Positions 36,871 to 45,884 are shown, counted from the stretch's first letter. The stretch is 64,000 bases of DNA from Terriglobus sp. TAA 43 (GCF_000800015.1 NZ_JUGR01000001.1:186001-250000); one strand, 5' to 3'. Translations and numbers: made by a program. Notes: generated from the letters alone by a model not told the origin.

Positions 36871-37244
36871 CACCTGTCTACAAGCGCATCTTCTAAGATT
36901 CCCACCAGCTCCAGCGGATGAATTGGCTTGGAGATCGTCCGCGTCACACCAAGTCGTTCCATCTCCGTTGCATCTTCTGGCAAGACTCCATTCACAAACA
37001 AAATGGCAGGCGTCATCACGCCGCGTTCGCGCAGTTGATATAGCAACGCCAACCCATCCACGTTTGGCATCTTCTTGTCGGTAAGAATCACATCGACATG
37101 ATTTGCTGCCACGATCTCCAGTGCCTCTGCACCATCCTCCGCGGTGAGAACCTGTGCCCCCATCCGCCTTAATAGCACAGAGAAGGTCAGTCGCAACACA
37201 GGTTCGTCGTCGACAACAAGGACGGTGCTCTCAGCCAACGTCAT
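36870..37244 (-). CDS. Stand-alone response-regulator receiver domain
   Basis: A 124-residue CheY-like receiver with no output domain. The acidic pair VVDDEP, the phosphoacceptor aspartate in DVILTDKKMP and the conserved lysine in SKPIHP are all present, so it can probably be phosphorylated. The ATG at 37244 overlaps the pepA stop by four bases; the longer reading to 37265 runs into pepA. The partner kinase is not in the window. Confidence 0.88.
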   Translation of the reverse strand: MTLAESTVLVVDDEPVLRLTFSVLLRRMGAQVLTAEDGAEALEIVAANHVDVILTDKKMPNVDGLALLYQLRERGVMTPAILFVNGVLPEDATEMERLGVTRTISKPIHPLELVGILEDALVDR

Positions 37245-38746
37245 TGCGCCAACGCCCGCACCCATTCCACAATCGAGCGCACTGCAACGCCGCTCGGCCC
37301 CTTGGCGATGTACGAACGCGCATCGTCAATCCAGGCCTGTCCTGCAATGTCCAGATGAACCCAGGGCGTGTCGCCCACAAACTCCTTCAGGAACATCGCA
37401 GCGGTACTCGCACCACCCCACCGGTCCATACCCGTATTGCGGATGTCAGCAATGTCGCTCTTGATCAGGTCGCGATAGTCATCCGTGCAGGGAAGCTGCC
37501 AGAAGGTTTCGTTCGTCTGATTCGCAGCCTCGCGGAACATCGCAACCGTCGCATCATCGTTTGAGAACAAACCGCTGTTCAACTTGCCCAGTGCAACAAC
37601 GCACGCGCCCGTCAGCGTTGCCGCATTGATGAGATGAGTCGCACCCAGCGTCTTCGCATAGTGCAGTCCATCCGCCAGCACCAGCCGCCCTTCAGCATCT
37701 GTGTTCATCACTTCAATGGTCTTGCCGCTCATTGCGGTCAATACATCGCCCGGCTTATAAGCAGAGCCACTCGGCATGTTCTCCGCAGAACACACAATAC
37801 TGATCACTTCGACCGAGGGCTTCAACGCAGCAATCGCCTGCATTGCACCAATCATGGCGGCGGCACCGGCCATGTCGTACTTCATCTTGTCCATGCCATC
37901 CGCAGGCTTGATGGAGATGCCGCCGGTGTCGAACGTAATGCCCTTACCCACAAGGCCCACCACGTTGCTATTCGTGGCTTTCGCAGGCTTATAGCGCATC
38001 ACGATGAGCGCAGGCGGCTCCACAGAACCTTGTGCCACGCCAAGGAACGCACCCATGCCTAGTTCTTTCAGCTTCTCCGTGCTGTGGACTTCGCAGGACA
38101 GCCCATTGGTCTCGCACATCGCAGCAGCGCGCTTACCAAGCTCTGTAGGAGTCAGCACGTTACCGGGCTCGTTCACCAGCGTTCGCGCAAAGTTCTGCGC
38201 AGCCGCAAAAACTTCACCTTCGCGGAATCCATTCTCGAGTTCCACCTGCGTCGATGAGTCGCCAAGCACAACAACGTTCTGCATGCTGCGATCTTCGCGC
38301 TGGCTGCGATACGTATCCGCATCGTAGTCAGCAAGAAGAACGCCTTCCGTCAACGCACGGGACACAGCGGCCGCATCCAGGTTGTCATCCAGCTTGGGAA
38401 ACACAACCGCAGCATCGCGAATGTTCTTCGCTTTCGCGGTACGGATCGCAGCGCCTGCAGCCTTGCGCAATTCCGCGGTCGAAAACTTTGCAACCTTACC
38501 TGCACCAACAATCAACAACCGCTCCGCCTTCAGGCCCGCAGGCGCGTGCAACAGCAGAGTCCCTCCCGTCTCCGCTTTGAACTCACCAGAGTTCAGGAAA
38601 ACAGCGGCGGCAGCAAGAATCGGCTGTTCTGTTGTCAGCAAAGAAATGGAAGGAGCATCGGGTGCGCTGCCGGTATCAACGGCAAACACGGTCAGCAGGG
38701 GAGTAACAAATTCGGCGGCGTTTGAGAACTGAAGCGAGGCATTCAT
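37241..38746 (-). CDS. pepA: Leucyl aminopeptidase, M17 family
   Basis: A 501-residue cytosolic aminopeptidase with two zinc/manganese ions. The family signature NTDAEGRLVLADGL is present, along with GKGITFDTGGISIKP, which carries metal ligands and the catalytic lysine of the family. The ATG at 38746 (MNASLQFS) is preferred to 38770. It is translationally coupled to the receiver gene downstream. Hexameric enzymes of this family also bind DNA in E. coli; nothing in the sequence tells whether that applies here. Confidence 0.95.
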   Translation of the reverse strand: MNASLQFSNAAEFVTPLLTVFAVDTGSAPDAPSISLLTTEQPILAAAAVFLNSGEFKAETGGTLLLHAPAGLKAERLLIVGAGKVAKFSTAELRKAAGAAIRTAKAKNIRDAAVVFPKLDDNLDAAAVSRALTEGVLLADYDADTYRSQREDRSMQNVVVLGDSSTQVELENGFREGEVFAAAQNFARTLVNEPGNVLTPTELGKRAAAMCETNGLSCEVHSTEKLKELGMGAFLGVAQGSVEPPALIVMRYKPAKATNSNVVGLVGKGITFDTGGISIKPADGMDKMKYDMAGAAAMIGAMQAIAALKPSVEVISIVCSAENMPSGSAYKPGDVLTAMSGKTIEVMNTDAEGRLVLADGLHYAKTLGATHLINAATLTGACVVALGKLNSGLFSNDDATVAMFREAANQTNETFWQLPCTDDYRDLIKSDIADIRNTGMDRWGGASTAAMFLKEFVGDTPWVHLDIAGQAWIDDARSYIAKGPSGVAVRSIVEWVRALAQ

Positions 38747-38791
38747 GCCCCAACAGTGTAGCTCTGCCAACGGAAGAAAATCGCAGCGCGA

Positions 38792-39319
38792 CTATCGACG
38801 TTGGCTACGCGCAACTGCAGCTCGTGCTTCGCGATCCGCCTCGCGGTTGCGTTCCGTTTCGCGCTTATCCCAGTCCTGCTTACCGCGGGCGAGCGCCAAT
38901 TCGCACTTTACGCGGCCATTCTTGAAGTAGAAACGCGTAGGGATCAGCGTGAATCCCTTTTCCTTGGTACGTGCCGTCAACTTGCGCAACTCTTCTTTGT
39001 GCAGCAGCAATTTGCGGGTGCGCGTCTCTTCGTGGTTCATCACATTGCCGTGCGAAAACGCGCCAATGTGCGCATTCAGCAAAAATGCCTCGCCATTGTT
39101 GATCAGCCCATAGGCGTCTTTGAGCTGCGCCTTACCTTCGCGGATGCTTTTCACTTCGGTACCGCGCAGGGCAATGCCGCATTCAAAGCGGTCTGTCAAA
39201 AAGTAGTTATGGCTGGCAGAACGATTTACGGCAGCATCCCGCTGGCCCACCGCGACAGGGTCGCGTTGCGCTGGTTTTTTCGAGGGGTTTTGCTGAAATA
39301 CGGCGGGAGAATGCGGCAT
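38792..39319 (-). CDS. smpB: SsrA-binding protein SmpB
   Basis: A 175-residue protein that binds tmRNA and rescues stalled ribosomes. Visible are ASHNYFLTDRFECGIALRG, the block TEVKSIREGKAQLKDAY, and a long basic C-terminal tail (RGKQDWDKRETERNREADR) that enters the empty mRNA channel. The first ~25 residues before SASHNYF are extra compared with most SmpB proteins. The ATG at 39319 is chosen; the reading to 39394 has no family support. No tmRNA gene was found nearby. Confidence 0.95.
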   Translation of the reverse strand: MPHSPAVFQQNPSKKPAQRDPVAVGQRDAAVNRSASHNYFLTDRFECGIALRGTEVKSIREGKAQLKDAYGLINNGEAFLLNAHIGAFSHGNVMNHEETRTRKLLLHKEELRKLTARTKEKGFTLIPTRFYFKNGRVKCELALARGKQDWDKRETERNREADREARAAVARSQRR

Positions 39320-39497
39320 GGCTCTATCTGATGCGTGGACCTCCCATGTGGAAGCATCCAGCGCTCTTCTCACGATGTTACACTTCTCACACAAAACAGG
39401 CAGATTTGATGTCCCCGTCGTTGGCTTTCTGTGAGCGGTTCCCGCTTACATTCGTCCAACAGAGAGGCAGGAATCCCCTGAGAGGCGGAAGCGGAAG

Positions 39498-41942
39498 TTG
39501 ACGATTCAGAAACCGGGCAGAGGCGCATGTACGACGTTGGGCCGTAGCCTATTCCACGCGGGCGCTGCCGCCGCATTCCTTATTGGTACCGCTGCCGTCA
39601 CTGTGCCGCCGGCACACGCTCAGTCAGCTTCGTCATGGTCCAAGCGCGGCGTAGATGCCGAGTCCCGTGAGGACTGGGACGCTGCGTTTGAGGCATACCG
39701 CCAGGCGCATCTGCTCAAGCCAAACGACCTTCGCTATAAGACGCACTTTGAGCGCGCACGCTTTTCCGCTGCCGCCGCCCACGTCGACCGTGGTCGCGTC
39801 CTTCGTCAGAGTGGCGACATCCACGGTGCGCTGACCGAGTTTGAGCGTGCCCTCTCCATTGACGGCGGCAACCAGTCCGCGCAGCAGGAGATCACGGTCA
39901 CCGAGCGGATACTCGCCAACACACCGACCAGCAATCTGGACCTGCCCGCTCCCACGGGGCCCGCGCCGGAACTCGCCACCCTGGGCGAGCCGCTAAAGCT
40001 GAAGCCTGTTTCATCGGACCCCTTGACGCTGAGCATGGTGGAAGACACCAAGGTGCTCTATCAGGCCATCGGTAAAGCCGCCGGCCTCAACGTTATCTTC
40101 GATCCCGATTACACTTCGCGCCGCATCCAGCTCGATTTGAAGAGCGTTTCTCTGGCAGACGGTCTGCGCATTCTCGGCACGCAGTCCGGCACATTTTACA
40201 AGCCGGTCACGTCGAACACGATCTTCGTTGCGCAGAACACGCAGCAGAAGCGCCAGGATCTACAGACGCGCGCCGTACAAACCTTCTATCTCTCCAACGC
40301 CGCCACGCAGGCTGACCAGAACGAACTGCTGACCGCGTTGCGCAATGTGCTGGAGCAGGACGTCAAAATCTTCCTCGTTCCCAGCCAGAACGCCATCGTG
40401 GAACGCGGCACGCCTGACCAGCTCATGCTCACGCAGGAGCTGCTGAACAACCTCGATCGTCCGCATAGCGAAGTCGTGGTGGACGTGGCTGTACTTGAAG
40501 TCAATCGCGATCATTCGCGTAATCTCGGCCTCACGCTGCCGCAGAGCGTTACCATCACGCCGCAGGTTGCGAACAGCACCAACTCGTCATCTTCAAGCTC
40601 CACCAGCGGCACCACGACAACCACGACCTCACCCACGCTGAACACCTTCGCGAACCTGACTGCCAGCAACTTTGCCGTCAGCGTAGGCAATGCAACGGTG
40701 GCAGCGCTGCTTTCTGACAGCGACACACGCATCCTGCAGAACCCGCGCATCCGCGCAACGGACGGGCAGCGCGCTCAGTTGAAAATAGGTCAGAAGATTC
40801 CGGTGGCTACCGGTTCGTACTCCTCCGGTGCATCTACGGCCATCGTGTCCTCACTGGTGAACACGCAGTTCACCTACATGGATATCGGTGTGAACATCGA
40901 CCTCACGCCGACCGTTCACCAGGATCGCGAAATTTCACTCAAGATGAAGCTGGAAATCTCCACCCACGCCAGCGACGTCACCATCTCCGGCGTCACGGAG
41001 CCAGTCATCGGCCAGCGTACGGTCGATCAGGTCATCCAGCTCAAAGAGGGCGAACCCAGCATCCTCGCCGGTATCCTCACGCGGCAGGAAACAGACTCGC
41101 TCTCTGGCACACCCGGTCTGTCTGAAATTCCGATCCTCAAGAACATATTCAGCACGCACAATCGCGACCGTTCGCAGGACGAAGTTGTCTTCCTGCTGAT
41201 CCCGCACATCGTGCGCGAACCGCTGATCACGCGGCTGAACACGCGCGCTATCGACACGGGCTCTGGGCAGTCGATTGAACTCCGTCGCGAAGTTGTTGCT
41301 GAGGCGCTTGCAGGTGATAACTCTGCCAGCATGACCACCGGCGCCTTCCAGCAGCAGCGTGCGCAGAACCTGCCGCCCTCGGCTCCCATCACGGCAGCGC
41401 AGGCCGCATCCGCCATGATTGGCCAGATCGGCAATGAGAACACGCCCGCCGCACAGGCCGCTGCGGCTGCGCTGAAGCAGAATTCACAGCCCGTCGGACA
41501 ACCCGCAGCCCAGCCCGCGGCTGGTGCACAACCGGTAAGTTTCGCCGTCGCTCCGGGCCAGGCAAATCAGGCTGTCGGCAGCACCTTCCAGATGGCGGTG
41601 ATCGCCTCCGGCGCGAAGGATCTGTACTCCGTGCCGCTGCAGGTGCAGTTCAACCCCGCCGTCCTGTCGCTGGTCAACGTCGATTCGGGCGAGTTCCTCT
41701 CCCGTGATGGCCAGTCCGTCGCAGTGGTGCATCGCGATGAAGGCAACGGCACCACCACCATCTCCATCTCGCGTCCGCCTGCTGTGCGCGGCGTAGATGG
41801 CCAGGGATCGGTGTGCGTGCTCACCTTCAAGGCGAACGCCGCGGGCGACTCCACCGTCTCGCTCAGCAAGGTCGGCGCGAAGAACAGTAGCCAGGTCAAC
41901 CTGCCCGCGGTCGGTTCGCAGGCCACGGTCCACGTGAAGTAA
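39498..41942 (+). CDS. Secretin (GspD/PilQ-like) with N-terminal TPR and C-terminal cohesin domain
   Basis: An 814-residue outer-membrane secretin for a type II secretion or type IV pilus system. Order of parts: signal peptide to about residue 34; TPR-like pair (~35-125); N0/STN and N1 domains (~175-340); a Ser/Thr-rich loop (~360-385); secretin core with RIRATDGQRAQLKIGQKIP and the closing PGLSEIPILKNIFS (~390-575); Ala/Gln linker; and a C-terminal ~130-residue beta-sandwich that fits the cohesin family (VSFAVAPGQANQAVGSTFQM onward). Cohesins bind dockerins in cellulosomes; their role on a secretin is unknown. The TTG start has GGAAG close upstream. Two pseudopilins follow. Confidence 0.88.
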   Translation: MTIQKPGRGACTTLGRSLFHAGAAAAFLIGTAAVTVPPAHAQSASSWSKRGVDAESREDWDAAFEAYRQAHLLKPNDLRYKTHFERARFSAAAAHVDRGRVLRQSGDIHGALTEFERALSIDGGNQSAQQEITVTERILANTPTSNLDLPAPTGPAPELATLGEPLKLKPVSSDPLTLSMVEDTKVLYQAIGKAAGLNVIFDPDYTSRRIQLDLKSVSLADGLRILGTQSGTFYKPVTSNTIFVAQNTQQKRQDLQTRAVQTFYLSNAATQADQNELLTALRNVLEQDVKIFLVPSQNAIVERGTPDQLMLTQELLNNLDRPHSEVVVDVAVLEVNRDHSRNLGLTLPQSVTITPQVANSTNSSSSSSTSGTTTTTTSPTLNTFANLTASNFAVSVGNATVAALLSDSDTRILQNPRIRATDGQRAQLKIGQKIPVATGSYSSGASTAIVSSLVNTQFTYMDIGVNIDLTPTVHQDREISLKMKLEISTHASDVTISGVTEPVIGQRTVDQVIQLKEGEPSILAGILTRQETDSLSGTPGLSEIPILKNIFSTHNRDRSQDEVVFLLIPHIVREPLITRLNTRAIDTGSGQSIELRREVVAEALAGDNSASMTTGAFQQQRAQNLPPSAPITAAQAASAMIGQIGNENTPAAQAAAAALKQNSQPVGQPAAQPAAGAQPVSFAVAPGQANQAVGSTFQMAVIASGAKDLYSVPLQVQFNPAVLSLVNVDSGEFLSRDGQSVAVVHRDEGNGTTTISISRPPAVRGVDGQGSVCVLTFKANAAGDSTVSLSKVGAKNSSQVNLPAVGSQATVHVK

Positions 41943-41956
41943 CAGGGAGAATCGCC

Positions 41957-42433
41957 ATGCGCATGCGAACGGCGAAATCCGAGCTGGACTCTGGTCAGGG
42001 CGGTTTCACCCTTGTCGAACTCATCGTGGTAGTCGGCATTCTCGCGATCCTTGCGAGTGCCGCCATCCCGGTTACGCGTTGGCAGGTGAAGCGGACCAAG
42101 GAAAGGGAACTGCGCACGGCACTTTGGCAGATGCGCTCGGCCATCGATCGGTACAAGGACGCCGCAGACCGCGGCGCCTTCCAGACCAAGCTCGATAGCT
42201 TCAACTACCCGCCGGACATGGAAACACTGGTCGACGGCGTGGACGTCCAAACCAAGAAGGTGAAGTTTCTCCGGAGCATTCCGAAGGACCCCATGACCGG
42301 CGACACCGACTGGCAGCTTCGCTCCATGCAGGACGAACCGGACACCACCGGCTGGGGCGGCCAGAACGTCTTCGACGTACATTCCAAGAGCCAGGGCACT
42401 GCTCTGGATGGGACAAAATATTCAGAATGGTAG
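41957..42433 (+). CDS. GspG-like pseudopilin (first of two)
   Basis: A 158-residue prepilin with the peptidase site before FTLVELIVVVGILAIL (glutamate at +5) and a type II secretion pseudopilin body. It has the WQVKRTKERELRTAL helix and the DPMTGDTDWQLR motif typical of the GspG C-terminal region. A GGGAGA ribosome site precedes the ATG. It overlaps the next pseudopilin by seven bases, and both follow the secretin, which supports a type II secretion operon. Confidence 0.9.
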   Translation: MRMRTAKSELDSGQGGFTLVELIVVVGILAILASAAIPVTRWQVKRTKERELRTALWQMRSAIDRYKDAADRGAFQTKLDSFNYPPDMETLVDGVDVQTKKVKFLRSIPKDPMTGDTDWQLRSMQDEPDTTGWGGQNVFDVHSKSQGTALDGTKYSEW

Positions 42434-42837
42434 CCATGATGCAAAGAAGGAAGAACGACGAAGGCTTCACCCTCCTGGAGCTTCTCTTCGTCATGGTCAT
42501 CATCGGCGTACTCGCTGCGATGGCAGTACCGGCGTACACGCGGCACCTTCGTGCTGCGAAAGAAGCAGTCCTCAAACAGGATCTGCACGTCATGCGTGAA
42601 GCCATCGACAGCTACACCGTCGACAAGCAGAAAGCCCCGCAGACACTGGATGATCTCGTCACCGCTGGTTATCTGAAAGCTCTGCCCATGGATCCCATCA
42701 CCAACCGCAAGGATTCCTGGATGGGCGACCGCACCGACAGCTACAACTCTGTCGATGAGACCCAGACTGGCATCAATGACGTCCATAGCGGAGCCCAGGC
42801 CGCCTCACTCGACGGCTCACTTTATTCCACCTGGTAA
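42427..42837 (+). CDS. GspG-like pseudopilin (second of two)
   Basis: A 136-residue prepilin with the signal FTLLELLFVMVIIGVLAAMAVPAY and the GspG-type ending DPITNRKDSW. It resembles the preceding gene in plan (long helix, short beta region, C-terminal SLYSTW against TKYSEW), so the pair probably arose by duplication. It may be a major and minor pseudopilin pair. Translation is coupled by a seven-base overlap. Confidence 0.9.
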   Translation: MVAMMQRRKNDEGFTLLELLFVMVIIGVLAAMAVPAYTRHLRAAKEAVLKQDLHVMREAIDSYTVDKQKAPQTLDDLVTAGYLKALPMDPITNRKDSWMGDRTDSYNSVDETQTGINDVHSGAQAASLDGSLYSTW

Positions 42838-42867
42838 AAGTAAAATCCTCACTCCAGAGAGAATGCG

Positions 42868-43341
42868 ATGAGTGATTTATCGGCCGTTGATGTTGCAATC
42901 CGACAAGCTGAACTGATCCTGAAGCTCTATGACCTGCGACGCGAAGCCACTATGCGCGAAGCTCGTTCCTACATCGGCGGCGAGTTCCTTCCAGCCTCGG
43001 CGGAAGAACTCGTAGCCATCGTCAGCAGCGGCACAAAGCAAGGCGCTTTCGTACTCCAGGTATACGGCTACTGGGACATGGTCGCTTCGTTCGTCGACAG
43101 TGGCGCGCTCACTCCCCAACTCGTTTACAACACCTGCCAGGAAATGTACTTCCAGTACGCGAAAATTCAGCCGTTCCTCGCTGGCTTCCGGCAACAGATG
43201 AATCTGCCAGAGTGGATGAGCGGAATCGAACGGCAGGTGGAAGGCACCGAGGCAGGCCGAGCCCGACTTGCCACCATGAGAAAGAATCTCGAAGCCATCG
43301 CCGCCACGCGTGTGGACTCGTTGAATCCGTCGAGGGCATAG
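42868..43341 (+). CDS. Conserved-looking helical protein of unknown function
   Basis: A 157-residue soluble protein that I do not recognise. It is mostly helical, with two regions of amphipathic character and no signal peptide or membrane helix; short motifs such as SYIGGEFLP and VLQVYGYWDMVAS are not tied to a known family. GAGAGAATG precedes the ATG. It lies 30 bases after the second pseudopilin and 4 bases before the next gene, so it is probably in the same transcript. Confidence 0.6.
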   Translation: MSDLSAVDVAIRQAELILKLYDLRREATMREARSYIGGEFLPASAEELVAIVSSGTKQGAFVLQVYGYWDMVASFVDSGALTPQLVYNTCQEMYFQYAKIQPFLAGFRQQMNLPEWMSGIERQVEGTEAGRARLATMRKNLEAIAATRVDSLNPSRA

Positions 43342-43345
43342 CCGC

Positions 43346-44014
43346 ATGCCCTCGCAGTCCCAAACCCTGCGCCTCTACACCGCACTTTTACTCCATCGTG
43401 AAGACTGGGCAGGACAACTCCTCCTCCACATCGGCCTCAACGAATCCGGCAGGGAACTCGCCCTGGCATCCCTCGCCGCAGGCGCCGCCGCGCTCTTTCT
43501 GGAAGAAGACACCCGACAACTGCGCGAGGCCAACCGCGAAGGCTGCCTCACCTTCAGCGTCACCACGCTGGACGAAGCCCTGCGCGCCCTCAAAAACGAA
43601 ATCCGCCAGAAGCGAGCCATCACCATCGGCCTGGCAGGTAGTTCGGCGCAATGGCTGGCAGAAATGGTCGAACGAGGCGTCCTTCCGACTGCAATCACAG
43701 CCTCACGCCCACTCACTGGGGCCGAGGAAACCTCCCTGCAAACACTTCAGCAATGGGGAACACACCCACTTCACGCAAGCAGTCTGATCGCAATCAACAA
43801 GGCAAGCCACAACATCGAAGCCCCGTTAGCAACCTTGCAAGCCCGCATCGCAGAAGACACAGCCGCCACGCTGCAAGAGCGCCGCAGCAAAGACGATACC
43901 CTCCGCGCACAGCTATCAAAGGCTCTGCCGCAATCACTCCAGGAACGCTGGTTCGAAACCGCTCCAACGCTCTTCCCGCGCTCCCTGAACCGGGCTTATT
44001 GGACAGAGCTTTAA
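43346..44014 (+). CDS. Small protein resembling part of the urocanase NAD-binding domain
   Basis: A 222-residue cytosolic protein. The middle (about residues 68-118: SVTTLDEALRALKNE, then ITIGLAGSSAQWLAEMVERG, then LPTAITAS) resembles the urocanate hydratase block in which a helix is followed by SIGLxGNAAE and a downstream VTDQTS. The urocanase-specific catalytic cysteine region is absent and the chain is well below the ~550 residues of HutU, so it is not urocanase. It may bind a dinucleotide or be a remnant domain. The similarity is read by eye and is suggestive only. Confidence 0.5.
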   Translation: MPSQSQTLRLYTALLLHREDWAGQLLLHIGLNESGRELALASLAAGAAALFLEEDTRQLREANREGCLTFSVTTLDEALRALKNEIRQKRAITIGLAGSSAQWLAEMVERGVLPTAITASRPLTGAEETSLQTLQQWGTHPLHASSLIAINKASHNIEAPLATLQARIAEDTAATLQERRSKDDTLRAQLSKALPQSLQERWFETAPTLFPRSLNRAYWTEL

Positions 44015-44637
44015 GCCGGAATCACCGACTCCAACCGCTCCCACAGGGCACGCAGCCCCTTATCGCTTTTCCCGCGCTCCACGGAAACCGCAATCACTTC
44101 ATCAATCCCATGCTCCCGCTTCAGCGCGGCAATGGACTTTGAAAGAGTGTTATTGCTCAGCCGATCGCTCTTGGTTCCAATCACCACAAATGGGCGCTGT
44201 TCATGCCGCAGAAAATCCATCAGCTGAGTATCACTGGGCTGCGGAGGAATATTCGTGTCCACCAGGCAGCAGCACAGCGCCAGTTGTTCACGCTCCGTCA
44301 GGTACGGATCAATGAAACCGGACCACTCTGCCGAGATCGACTTTGAAATTTTCGCGTACCCATATCCCGGCAGATCAGCAAATACCAGCGCGGGCAGCGG
44401 CTTCTGTTGCCCACCGGACGTTACCGGATACAACCCAAAGAAATTGATCGATCGTGTCCGCCCTGGCGTGGACGAGACCTTCGCCATCCCTGCGCCCAGC
44501 AAAGCATTGATCAGGCTTGACTTGCCCACGTTCGAGCGGCCCAGAAACGCGACCTCGGGTGCGCCGCCTGTGCGTGCCTGATTGGGGAAATGTTCCGGCG
44601 CAAACGCCGACAACAGGAACTGTGCATTCAGCTTCAT
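44011..44637 (-). CDS. engB: Ribosome-biogenesis GTPase EngB/YihA
   Basis: A 208-residue TRAFAC GTPase needed for 50S assembly. All G motifs are visible: G1 GRSNVGKSS, G2 STPGRTRS, G3 DLPGYG, G4 GTKSD and G5-like VSVERG. The ATG at 44637 starts at MKLNAQFLL, the normal family N-terminus. It is convergent with the preceding gene, overlapping it by four bases. Confidence 0.96.
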   Translation of the reverse strand: MKLNAQFLLSAFAPEHFPNQARTGGAPEVAFLGRSNVGKSSLINALLGAGMAKVSSTPGRTRSINFFGLYPVTSGGQQKPLPALVFADLPGYGYAKISKSISAEWSGFIDPYLTEREQLALCCCLVDTNIPPQPSDTQLMDFLRHEQRPFVVIGTKSDRLSNNTLSKSIAALKREHGIDEVIAVSVERGKSDKGLRALWERLESVIPA

Positions 44638-44784
44638 CGTTCCTGAGTGTAAAGCCATAGCCCCTTCGCTCAGCGCGATTGTCCAGCACCAGCTCCTGTT
44701 TCGGAACTCAAAATGGGATGTCGTCGCAAATGGTAACCTCGCTGCGCCATTGAGCGTCAGAAAGGGTTTACACTACAGTAACTG

Positions 44785-45153
44785 GTGACGACAGTAACTT
44801 ACATGGATTCGGAAATACAGAAAGAACAATCTGGAAGCTCTGCTGATCCCATGCGGAACGGTGTACGTTTTCCCCTCAGGTTGAAGGTGCACGTGGAAAC
44901 CGAGCAGGGTGCGTTTGACGCAGAAACAGAAGACGTTTCAGCCAGCGGCGTGCTCTTCCGCACGCAGGCGGAGGCGCCCCCCGTCAATGCCGAACTGTCA
45001 TGGACGATGGTCCTGCCACGTGAAATCATGGGCGGACCTGCCGATACCGAGGTCCACTGTGTGGGCCGTGTTATCTGGAGAAATTCGGGGCAGGGTGGTC
45101 AACAGATTGGCGCAGTCATCGACAATTACCGCATCGCCGGGGGGAGTAAGTGA
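44785..45153 (+). CDS. PilZ-domain c-di-GMP receptor (single domain)
   Basis: A 122-residue protein that is almost entirely a PilZ domain. The two c-di-GMP contacts are present: the RxxxR motif in MRNGVRFPL and the DxSxxG motif in EDVSASGV. It begins at GTG 44785; an ATG at 44803 (MDSEIQKE) is an alternative. Its stop overlaps the start of the regulator gene (GTGA), so the two proteins are made together and may act as one signalling unit. Confidence 0.88.
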   Translation: MTTVTYMDSEIQKEQSGSSADPMRNGVRFPLRLKVHVETEQGAFDAETEDVSASGVLFRTQAEAPPVNAELSWTMVLPREIMGGPADTEVHCVGRVIWRNSGQGGQQIGAVIDNYRIAGGSK

Positions 45154-45872
45154 AGGATCGTTCCCTGCAGGATGGCTTTGAAGAAGATCACATTCCCAAT
45201 GAAGGAATCCGTGTCATCCTCGCCGATTCACAGGCGATTTACCGCGTCGGCATTCGTAAAGTCTTCGCACTTGAGGACGATATCCGGGTCGTAGCGCAGG
45301 CGGAGACATTGTCCAACCTCTACTCCGCCCTCCAGCGATTTCCAGCCGATGTCGTCATCCTGGAAGGTAACCTCATTGCTGGCGTAGTCGACGCCATTCC
45401 AGAACTCATTCGTCGTGCCCCGCAGGCAAAAATCATCGTTCAGGTAACCGAGTCGAACGAGTCCACAACGGTGGAACTCTATCGTCGCGGTGTTCGCGGA
45501 GTGGTTCCACGCGCCATCTCGCCTGACCTGCTGGTCAAATGCGTCCGCAAAATCTCCGCGGGTGAAACATGGATCGACAATCAGTCTGTCTCCTGGGTCA
45601 TTGAAGCCTACCGTGCCCAGGCGACGGCGATCATGAGCCCGCGGAGCAAACCGCATCTTTCGCCGAAGGAAGTGCAGATCATCTCCTGCATCACCCGCGG
45701 TATGCGCAACAAGGAAATCGCGTATCACGTCGGCACCACGGAGCAGGTCATCAAGAATTACCTGCGCAAAATCTACGACAAACTCGGTGTCAGCGATCGC
45801 CTGGAACTTGCGCTCTACTGCATGCACCATCAGTTGTTGAAGGATTATCCGCAGGATCAGCAACTTCCCTAG
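45150..45872 (+). CDS. NarL/LuxR-type regulator with degenerate receiver domain
   Basis: A 240-residue protein with a receiver-like domain (~20-140) and a C-terminal LuxR helix-turn-helix (~170-235: LSPKEVQIISCITRGMRNKEIA, then TEQVIKNYLRKIYDKLGV). At the phosphorylation site the aspartate is replaced by glutamate (E72 in VVILEGNL), only one of the acidic pair is kept (ADSQ), and the switch lysine is missing (VVPRAISP). It therefore probably works without phosphorylation. Its coupling to a PilZ gene suggests control by c-di-GMP through a partner protein. Confidence 0.88.
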   Translation: MKDRSLQDGFEEDHIPNEGIRVILADSQAIYRVGIRKVFALEDDIRVVAQAETLSNLYSALQRFPADVVILEGNLIAGVVDAIPELIRRAPQAKIIVQVTESNESTTVELYRRGVRGVVPRAISPDLLVKCVRKISAGETWIDNQSVSWVIEAYRAQATAIMSPRSKPHLSPKEVQIISCITRGMRNKEIAYHVGTTEQVIKNYLRKIYDKLGVSDRLELALYCMHHQLLKDYPQDQQLP

Positions 45873-45884
45873 CTTTGGAAAGAA

